Below are positions 45,779-53,354 of a stretch of DNA of 64,000 nt, one piece after another (within the stretch, counting starts at the first letter, position 1; every line of letters starts with the position of its first letter). The translations under genes and the position numbers were made by a program. This DNA comes from G965200765 sp965200765. GTDB lineage: Bacteria; Pseudomonadota; Gammaproteobacteria; Arenicellales; JAJDZL01. The stretch covers positions 2,356,001 to 2,420,000 of the forward strand of contig OZ241380.1 in NCBI GenBank assembly GCA_965200765.1, in the 5' to 3' direction. The notes beneath the pieces are model-generated. The model saw only the letters and a program-made list of their open reading frames with translations. It made no database searches and was not told where the DNA came from.

Positions 45779-46690
45779 GTGAGATTAATCGTTCATGGTC
45801 AGCAGGCTTTCGGAAAAACTGTTCTGGAACGTCTTCTCGAGAGAGAAGAAAATATTGTTGCAGTCTATTGCGCACCAGACAAAGGGTCGTACATTGACCC
45901 GCTCAAGCAGGCAGCAATCGATGCAGAACTGCCGCTGTACCAACCGAAGTCCTACAAGACTCCCGAAGTCGCCAAGGAAATGGAAAGCCATGATGCAGAT
46001 TTGTGCATTATGGCTTATGTGACGTTGCTCGTACCATCATCGGTGCTGAACATACCGCGCGAAGGCACGATTCAGTACCACCCCTCTCTGCTTCCTGACC
46101 ATAAAGGACCCAGTTCGATCAACTGGCCGATCATTCAGGGAAAAACGAAAACAGGACTGAGTATTTTCTGGCCGGACGACGGACTGGATACCGGCCCCAT
46201 TCTATTGCAAAAGGAAGTGGATATCCTTCCGGACGATACACTTGGAAGCCTGTATTTCAAAAAGTTGTTTCCAATGGGGGTGGATGCAATGATCGAGGCA
46301 CTGGATATGGTTAAAAGCGGGACTGCACCGAAAATACCCCAAGACCCGAATGCTGGCAGCTATGAAAGCTGGTGTGGCAAGAACCAAGTCGAAATTGACT
46401 GGACGCAATCAGTGGATTGTGTCTACAATTTGATTCGCGGTGCGAATCCTCAGCCGGGCGCATGGACAACGTATAAAGGGGAAACCGTTCAGATTTACGA
46501 CTGCCAAAAATCTAATTCAACTTCGGGCGGGCATGGGCAGGTTACCGCAGTTGGTGATTCTGGTTTTTGCGTCGCTACACAGGGCGGTGAAATTACTGTT
46601 CAACGCGTGCGTGCGGCGGGCCAGAAGGCATCTGCCAGTCAATTTGTTTCGGATTCCGGGCTATCGGTTGGTGACCAATTCGGGTCGTAG
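45779..46690 (+). CDS. Stand-alone 10-formyltetrahydrofolate hydrolase-like protein
   Basis: A 303-residue protein resembling the N-terminal hydrolase domain of 10-formyl-THF dehydrogenase (ALDH1L1) rather than Met-tRNA formyltransferase. The stretch YHPSLLPDHKGPSSINWPII, then FWPDDGLDTGPILLQKE, matches that domain. The catalytic His and Asp are H101 and D137, corresponding to H106 and D142 of the mammalian domain as I recall them. A C-terminal formyltransferase-C-like domain (210-300) is present, but the carrier and aldehyde dehydrogenase domains are absent. It could release formate from formyl-THF or move a formyl group between formyl-CoA and folate. It starts at GTG 45779, directly after frc. 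Confidence 0.8.
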   Translation: MRLIVHGQQAFGKTVLERLLEREENIVAVYCAPDKGSYIDPLKQAAIDAELPLYQPKSYKTPEVAKEMESHDADLCIMAYVTLLVPSSVLNIPREGTIQYHPSLLPDHKGPSSINWPIIQGKTKTGLSIFWPDDGLDTGPILLQKEVDILPDDTLGSLYFKKLFPMGVDAMIEALDMVKSGTAPKIPQDPNAGSYESWCGKNQVEIDWTQSVDCVYNLIRGANPQPGAWTTYKGETVQIYDCQKSNSTSGGHGQVTAVGDSGFCVATQGGEITVQRVRAAGQKASASQFVSDSGLSVGDQFGS

Positions 46691-46739
46691 TTTAGAATTT
46701 TGTCAGAACCACGAAATTCCCGATAAAATTCCCGTGAAC

Positions 46740-46772
46740 TTCCAAGGTGTTTCCTTGGAATCACTGTTTTTT
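46740..46772 (+). terminator. Rho-independent terminator candidate after the Frc operon
   Basis: TTCCAAGG (46740-46747) pairs with CCTTGGAA (46753-46760) around a five-base loop, followed by a run of six T at 46767-46772. The run lies six bases after the stem, so it is a slightly loose but plausible terminator, 50 bases beyond the last stop codon. Confidence 0.65.
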
Positions 46773-47089
46773 GACCAAAACCAAGAAAATTGCGTTAGAA
46801 ATGCCGATTATTACCGGAATATTCGCACAGGTGAATGATTGAGCAAATGAACAATCCAAGCACTCCAGCGCGGGCATCTTCAAGATTCGGTCGCCAACAT
46901 TCAAGCAAAATTCTACATTGCTGTACGCTATAATCAATCACCGTCTGCCCCTCAAACATTCCCAAGAGATCCGTTACTCCATGAATAACTTTGCAATTCC
47001 CCAACAACTCACGATGAGTATAATCGCGGAAACCTTTCAAGACACTTGTTCGTTCATTTCCCAGAAAAACTGACTAATCCGTAGCTCTC
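46773..47089. other. Intergenic, nothing firm
   Basis: About 320 bases between the terminator and hsdR. A minus-strand frame of 81 codons (46795-47040) exists without a recognisable start context or family. The hsdR promoter must lie here; no strong elements stand out. Confidence 0.4.
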
Positions 47090-49555
47090 ATGTCAGAATC
47101 TAACGCTCGATTTGCGATCAACAATCTCTTGAAAGAAGCGGGCTGGATTCTGCCCGGTGGTAAAACGAATCCAAATGTCGATACTGAAGTACCGAATGAT
47201 GCTGGAGTCGCAGACTACGTCTTGAAGGATTCAGCGGATTTCCCGATTTGCGTTATCGAGGCAAAGAAGGATTTGCTGTCGCCCTTGGAAGGTAAGGAGC
47301 AAGCCAGAGGATATGCTACAGCTTTGAATTGTCGATTTGTGATTCTTTCCAATGGGGTAAATCACTATTTCTGGGATATTGAGCAGGGGAACCCAACACC
47401 AATTGACCAATTTCCCTCATTGGACCGATTGGAATTGATCAAAAACCAATTCAATCCCAATCGAGAAGACTCAGAAGAGATCTGCGAGGACTATATAGCA
47501 CAAACTCAGAACCCGGGCTTCCAAAACGACCCAGACTACTTGAATGAGCGAAAAAGAGGTGAATTTCTCCAAAGGAACAAATTGCGCTTGCTACGCGATT
47601 ATCAGTTGGACGCTGTTCATGCGATTCAAGATGGCGTAAAGAGCGGCAAGGACAGGTTTTTGCTGGAAATGGCGACTGGAACTGGAAAGACGCTGACTTC
47701 CTGCGCAATTATCAGGATGTTTTTGCGTCTCTATAATGTAGAGAGAGTTTTGTTTCTTGTCGACCGACTTGAACTTGAGGCGCAGGCAAAGAAAGAATTC
47801 GACGAAGTACTCAAGAACGACTATCAAACCGTGGTTTGGAAAGAAAACCAATCAGACTGGATGAAGGCAGAAATTGTGATTTCAACCACTCAGTCCTTTA
47901 TCAGTGATAACCGATACAGAAAGATCTTCAAGCCAGAGCAATTTGGATTGGTAATATCGGATGAAGCACATCGTTCCTTGGGCGCAAGAAGCAGAAAGGT
48001 GTTTGAATACTTTATCGGATTCAAGCTTGGCTTGACTGCCACACCAAAAGACTTCCTGAAAGCAGTTGATATTGATGAATTGGGGGAGAGCGACCCTAGA
48101 CAACTGGAAGATAGATTGATGCGGGACACCTACACCACATTCGGGTGCGAAAGCGGTGAGCCTACCTTCAGATATTCGCTTGAAGATGGCGTAAAGGATG
48201 GCTACCTCGTTAACCCTAGGGTCATCGATGCACGCACCGAAATTTCCACAGATCTTCTGTCTGACCATGGCTATCTCTTTCAAAGTGTGGACGAGGATGG
48301 GAACGATGTTGAAGCAACCTTCACAAAAAAGCACTTCGAAAAGAAGTTTTTTTCGCAAAATACAAACAAGAGTTTTTGCTTTGCATTCTTGAAGAGAGCA
48401 AAGCGGGACCCGTACATAAACGAGATTGGAAAAACCCTGATCTTCTGCGTTTCTCAGAAACACGCAGCAAATATCACGCAAATTCTCAATGAGGTTGCGA
48501 ACAAAGTCTGGCCCAATAAATTCAACTCAGACTTTGCTGTTCAAGTCACTTCCAATGTCGACAATGCGCAACGTATGACAATTGACTTCAGGAACAGCAG
48601 TTTGAATGGCTACTCTAATGCAAATCTCAACTACAGAACTTCAAAAACAAGGGTTTGTGTAACAGTTGGCATGATGACAACCGGGTATGACTGCACCGAT
48701 ATTCTGAACATCTGCATGATGCGCCCTGTGTACTCGGGTAGTGAGTTCATACAGATGAAGGGACGCGGTACTCGAAAGAAGGACTTTGCACAGGATTGGA
48801 TAGATCGGAGTGAATTTCCAGATCATGTCAACTCGGAAAAAGACAAATTCATCCTCTTCGACTTCTTCGGCAACTACGAATATTTTGAAAAGGATTTCAA
48901 TTATGACGAAGTGCTGGACCTTCCATCAATGCGACCAGAAAAACCGGATGGTCCGGATACTCCGATTGATTTGGACGGGGCGATAAACTATGATCCAGAC
49001 CCCCTTAAGTCCATAAATGAATTTCTGATCCCAGACGAAGGAATGAAAGTTGACAGGGACCCGTATCGATCATTCAAACAGCTTGTTACTGAAGATCAAA
49101 ATATTCAGGACATGGTAAAGAGACTAGATTTCAATGGTGCGGAGAAATATATGGATGATAATATATTGGACAAGCCGGAAGATTACGTTACCCTAGACAA
49201 ACTGAGTAAGTCTTGGCAACTGGACAGAAAACTCACTGTTCGGGAATTTCTTCTGTATTCGTTTGGACATATCAACCGAATAAAGCCAAAGCGTGAGTGC
49301 CTTGAAGAGGAATTCGAAAAATTTGAGAAAGAATTCAATCCTGACGATGAGATCTACAGCAATGCAAAGGTGGTGTTCGATGCATACTCAACTGACAGCG
49401 AATACAGAGACATCATTGAAAGCGGGAGGATTGCAGATCTGAATGTCCATCCGTCTGGAAGTGCTTTCAAAAACCTTACTACTGCATTGAGGAGAGAAAT
49501 TCCCGAATATATCAAACAGAATGTAAACTTGGAAATATTCGAAGATGCTGGATAG
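47090..49555 (+). CDS. hsdR: Type I restriction endonuclease subunit R
   Basis: HsdR of 821 residues cleaves and translocates unmethylated DNA. The N-terminal nuclease region holds the PD-(D/E)xK-like pattern DYVLKDSADFPICVIEAKK near residue 45. The SF2 motor has Walker A LEMATGTGKTLTSCAIIRM near residue 185, DEAH-type motif VISDEAHRSLG near residue 290, and later motifs FCVSQKHAANI and MKGRGTRKKDF. It overlaps the modification gene by 11 bases. It is shorter than classical R subunits (about 1000-1100), resembling the EcoEI-like or single-M-S-partner groups. Confidence 0.9.
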   Translation: MSESNARFAINNLLKEAGWILPGGKTNPNVDTEVPNDAGVADYVLKDSADFPICVIEAKKDLLSPLEGKEQARGYATALNCRFVILSNGVNHYFWDIEQGNPTPIDQFPSLDRLELIKNQFNPNREDSEEICEDYIAQTQNPGFQNDPDYLNERKRGEFLQRNKLRLLRDYQLDAVHAIQDGVKSGKDRFLLEMATGTGKTLTSCAIIRMFLRLYNVERVLFLVDRLELEAQAKKEFDEVLKNDYQTVVWKENQSDWMKAEIVISTTQSFISDNRYRKIFKPEQFGLVISDEAHRSLGARSRKVFEYFIGFKLGLTATPKDFLKAVDIDELGESDPRQLEDRLMRDTYTTFGCESGEPTFRYSLEDGVKDGYLVNPRVIDARTEISTDLLSDHGYLFQSVDEDGNDVEATFTKKHFEKKFFSQNTNKSFCFAFLKRAKRDPYINEIGKTLIFCVSQKHAANITQILNEVANKVWPNKFNSDFAVQVTSNVDNAQRMTIDFRNSSLNGYSNANLNYRTSKTRVCVTVGMMTTGYDCTDILNICMMRPVYSGSEFIQMKGRGTRKKDFAQDWIDRSEFPDHVNSEKDKFILFDFFGNYEYFEKDFNYDEVLDLPSMRPEKPDGPDTPIDLDGAINYDPDPLKSINEFLIPDEGMKVDRDPYRSFKQLVTEDQNIQDMVKRLDFNGAEKYMDDNILDKPEDYVTLDKLSKSWQLDRKLTVREFLLYSFGHINRIKPKRECLEEEFEKFEKEFNPDDEIYSNAKVVFDAYSTDSEYRDIIESGRIADLNVHPSGSAFKNLTTALRREIPEYIKQNVNLEIFEDAG

Positions 49556-51998
49556 CGAAACAAAAAGAAGAATTGACAACTTGAGAGACATATTGGTTGG
49601 CAAGCTACCAGGCCCGGAGAGCCAAGTGGAACAAATTACCACCGCTCTGATCTACAAGTTTATGTATGACATGGACCAGGAATCGATTGAGCTTGGCGGA
49701 GTTCCTTCTTTTTTCGTTGGGGACTTTGAAAAGTACTCGTGGCGCCACCTATTCAATCCAAAACTAAGTGGCATCAATAGAGTGAAACTGTACAGCGAGG
49801 CAATTGAAAGTATGTATACAAATCCAGCTGCACCGTCACTGTTTCGGGAGATATTTAAGAATTCGTTCCTGCCATTCAATGATCCTTCCACCCTCAACAT
49901 GTTTTTGAAAGAAATCAATCAGTTTCAATACTCCCACTCGGAAAAACTGGGAGATGCATTTGAATACCTTCTTTCATTCATGGGGTCGCAGGGTAATGCA
50001 GGTCAGTTTAGAACCCCACGGCATATCATTGATTTCATCGTTGAGATTGTCGATCCGAAAAAGAACGAAACCATTCTTGACCCTTCGTGTGGTACAGCAG
50101 GATTTTTGATTTCTTCCTACAAGCACATACTCAAGCAGAATACCAGCAAGAAATTGGGAGACAAGCTTACAGCAGAGGAGCGAAAGAAACTGGGCGACAA
50201 TCTAGTCGGTTACGACATTTCACCGGACATGACACGAATTTCTTTGGTGAACATGTACCTGCATCAGTTTGTAAGTCCTAAAATCTACGAATATGATACG
50301 CTTTCGTCTGACGATAAATGGAATGAGTACTTTGATGTAATTCTGGCAAATCCTCCATTCTTTTCACCAAAGGGAGGAATTACCCCTCATTCAAGATTTG
50401 GTGTTCAGTCACCGAGGGCAGAAGCTCTGTTCGTAGACTACATTATGGAGCATTTAAAACCTAGAGGCAGAGCTGGCATCATTGTTCCTGAGGGAATAAA
50501 GACTCGAACAGATAAAGCATATATAACACTTCGCAAAAAACTGGTTGAAAACTGTTTAGTAGGGGTGATTTCTCTTCCTGCAGGGGTGTTCCAACCTTAT
50601 ACGCCAGTCAAAACCTCAATTCTTATATTAAATAAGAAACTGAACCAAAAGTCAGAGAATATTTTTTTTACAAAGGTCGAGAATGATGGATTCAGTCTAG
50701 GAGCACAACGAACCCCAATTTCAAAAAATGACCTCCCAAAAGTAGTCAAATCATACATTGATTTCTCGACAGGAGATTTGGCAGAGAAAGATAGATTAAT
50801 AACAAAGGAACGTATTTTAGAAACATCTGATTGCAGTCTTTTACAGGGGAAATATCTATCCCATATTTCAGCATTTACTTCTGATTTTCCAATGATATCA
50901 GTAGGCGATATTTGCGAAATTACGATGGGGCATTCTCCAAATAGTAAGTTTTATAACAAAAATGATGTTGGTCGGGAGTTTCATCAAGGTAAGACAAACT
51001 TTACCAGTCTTTATGTTGAGCATAGTGGAGTATGGGCATCTCAATATAAAAAAGTTGCAGATGAAAATTCCATAATTATGTCTGTTAGAGCGCCTGTTGG
51101 ACCAGTTAATATTACCCAAAGAAAAATTGCTATTGGTAGGGGGTTGTGTGGCATAAAATCAAATGATGATTGCAACCAAATGTATCTTTTTTACATGTTG
51201 CAATCATCCAAAGACAAACTTACCCAATCTTCACATGGTTCTACCTTTGATAGTATCAATCGTAACCAACTTTTAGAGTTTGAAATCCCTCTACCTCCTA
51301 TCGAAATTCAGCAAGAGATTGTTGAAGAGTTGGAGGGGTATCAAAAGATTATTGATGGATGCAGACAGGTTGTTGAGAACTACAGACCTATCATCAACAT
51401 TGATCCCTCTTGGGAAATGGTTGAATTGGGAAAAGTGGTTAAAATCAATCCTCACAAATCAGAACTACAGAAAATTGATTCTAGTACTATGGTCTCATTC
51501 ATCCCAATGGAAGATATGAGTACGTATAAAATGAGTGTTGAAACATTCAAATCAAAACCTATTGGAGAGGTTTATCAGAGATATACCTATTTCAAGGACG
51601 AAGATGTTTTATTAGCAAAAGTCACCCCATGTTTTGAAAATGGTAAGGCAGGTATACCATACAATTTAAAAAATGGACTAGGATTCGGATCATCAGAGTT
51701 TTTTGTGCTACGTTCATCAGATAGAGTTCTTCCCAAGTGGATTTATGTCAATGTAACTACTAATCATTTCAGAAAAACTGGGGTATTAAGCTTTACGGGA
51801 ACTTCTGGTTTAAGAAGACTTCCCCGTTCCTTTGTTGAATCCTATAAAATACCAGTTCCCTCAATAGATTCCCAGTTAAACGAAGTCAAAAGAGTTGAAG
51901 CTGAAATTGAGATAATCGAAGGAAACCAAGAATTAATCAAAATCTACACTCAGAAAATTCAAGACAGAATGAGCAAAGTATGGGGTAAAAACATCTAA
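49545..51998 (+). CDS. hsdM: Type I modification methylase fused to specificity subunit
   Basis: An 817-residue fusion. The N-terminal half is an N6-adenine methyltransferase: GQFRTPRHIIDFIVEIVDP near residue 145, SAM site ILDPSCGTAGFLISSY, and catalytic VILANPPFF near residue 265. From about residue 445 it turns into an HsdS: a first target-recognition domain (FPMISVGDICEITMGHSP), a central conserved region (PLPPIEIQQEIVEELEGYQKI), a second recognition domain (SWEMVELGKVVKINPHKSE) and a closing conserved region. Two recognition domains imply a bipartite asymmetric target. The S part is more AT-rich than the M part, as expected of exchangeable specificity domains. No separate hsdS is present. 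Confidence 0.9.
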   Translation: MLDSETKRRIDNLRDILVGKLPGPESQVEQITTALIYKFMYDMDQESIELGGVPSFFVGDFEKYSWRHLFNPKLSGINRVKLYSEAIESMYTNPAAPSLFREIFKNSFLPFNDPSTLNMFLKEINQFQYSHSEKLGDAFEYLLSFMGSQGNAGQFRTPRHIIDFIVEIVDPKKNETILDPSCGTAGFLISSYKHILKQNTSKKLGDKLTAEERKKLGDNLVGYDISPDMTRISLVNMYLHQFVSPKIYEYDTLSSDDKWNEYFDVILANPPFFSPKGGITPHSRFGVQSPRAEALFVDYIMEHLKPRGRAGIIVPEGIKTRTDKAYITLRKKLVENCLVGVISLPAGVFQPYTPVKTSILILNKKLNQKSENIFFTKVENDGFSLGAQRTPISKNDLPKVVKSYIDFSTGDLAEKDRLITKERILETSDCSLLQGKYLSHISAFTSDFPMISVGDICEITMGHSPNSKFYNKNDVGREFHQGKTNFTSLYVEHSGVWASQYKKVADENSIIMSVRAPVGPVNITQRKIAIGRGLCGIKSNDDCNQMYLFYMLQSSKDKLTQSSHGSTFDSINRNQLLEFEIPLPPIEIQQEIVEELEGYQKIIDGCRQVVENYRPIINIDPSWEMVELGKVVKINPHKSELQKIDSSTMVSFIPMEDMSTYKMSVETFKSKPIGEVYQRYTYFKDEDVLLAKVTPCFENGKAGIPYNLKNGLGFGSSEFFVLRSSDRVLPKWIYVNVTTNHFRKTGVLSFTGTSGLRRLPRSFVESYKIPVPSIDSQLNEVKRVEAEIEIIEGNQELIKIYTQKIQDRMSKVWGKNI

Positions 51999-52204
51999 AC
52001 AAAATTCGGCATGTTGCAATCACTTCGGTTTCGAGAAAGTTCAAATGCTTGGGTAGTAGCTAGCAAAAGTGAAGTAGCTCCTCTTCAAATCCAATCCACT
52101 AAGAGCGACAATGTATGCAGACATCTTTTGACATAGTTGCTACTACTCTGTAACGTTTAAACTGCCTGTTGAATATAATTGACAATATAGCGCAGGAGAC
52201 AATA

Positions 52205-53076
52205 ATGACTAGTTCAACTTTACGAAAATATTTGCTGATTCTGATTTATTTCATGGTTCCTTCAGCACATCCAAATTATGACACTTGTGAAAGAATGGAG
52301 GTTGAAGCACAACTCGACAGAATGGTGCAAGGTTTGCAAAACGCTGTAATTTCTTGTGTTGGGGGGCCAAAAGCTGCTTGAGGGCAGATTTGTCAACAAA
52401 CTTCGATCGTATGGCTGAATCTAAGAAACCACTCACGCGGCCTACAAACCAAGTGCAATCAAGGAACTGGAACAAAAAAACGCTTGGGTTTTGGATACCC
52501 AATCCGAACCTGTTTCAAATACATTGCATCTGGCAGTGCCAGATCTTGGTGTTGTCCGCATATCGGATTCGTTTGAGGCTGTTCCGGTTAGTGAAACAAA
52601 TAGCCCAGCAATGCTATATCAACTCACACAGTCGCAGACAGGCACCACAGTTGTTTCAGACAAGCAACGAATAACTGAAGACGACAACGCTTTTGCAGAA
52701 GCAAAGAAGGAAAGGAACGATGGAAGCAATGCAAAGGTATCTCGCTAGCTATTCTGATGAAATTCATGCCGACGAAGCCAACATCATTCTGGTTGACCTG
52801 TATGACGATTTGGCGTACGCTCAAACGAAAGAAGAAGGTACGATACTCTCACTCGGCAGATACTTGATTCAGTTTCCAGATGGGAAATATTCGAATGAAG
52901 TCAATGCTGAATTTGAAAAAATGCAAGAATACATCGCGTTTGCGAAAGAGAAATTGTCAAAAACCTGGAGTATTTCTCCGACTCAAGTACGCCCTGAATT
53001 TCGATTGGCACTAAACACGAGCATGGGCAGATACGACATTAGCGGAATCAGAGTGGCTAGAGAATTGACACATTAG
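52205..53076 (+). pseudogene. Frameshifted gene for an exported TPR/Sel1-like repeat protein
   Basis: Pieces of one protein appear in successive frames. A signal peptide starts at ATG 52205 (MTSSTLRKYLLILIYFMVPSAHP) and reads to a stop near 52380. A second piece, in another frame from about 52430 to 52748, ends with EDDNAFAEAKKE. A third from about 52720 to 53076 continues GTMEAMQRYLASYSDEIHA. Joining the last two restores a repeat of the type AFxxA...GTxEAxxxYLxxYP, and a second copy follows (AYAQTKEEGTILSLGRYLIQFPDGKY). At least two frameshifts or stops are needed. The parent family is a loosely defined exported repeat protein and the function is unknown. Sequencing error is an alternative. 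Confidence 0.55.
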
Positions 53077-53354
53077 TGTCCAATTCAGCTCGTTATACCA
53101 TTGAAGTTATTGCTGTTTTTCGACTCTATACGAATTGTTTCTGGACTCAAATTGAGTAATGACATACAAATTTTTTGCAATTCGACTTGACATTTCGTTT
53201 TTTTGTGTTACATTAATATGCAAAGGTTCCTCCCTGATGACAAGCACTCCTTGGTGAGGACTTCCCTGAAAAATGGGATAGTTGGGGAGGTCATTCATTT
53301 TTTCGATATCGTTGAATTCCGCTCTCAGTTCAGTATTCTGCGAATAAACTGAGG

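Noticed and set aside
45779..46690. Methionyl-tRNA formyltransferase (fmt)
   Set aside because: The sequence follows the ALDH1L1 hydrolase domain (YHPSLLP, FWPDDGLDTG), and the operon context is formyl-CoA metabolism, not translation initiation.
46795..47040. Minus-strand frame of 81 codons before hsdR
   Set aside because: It has no ribosome binding site or recognisable family, and lies in the likely promoter region of hsdR.
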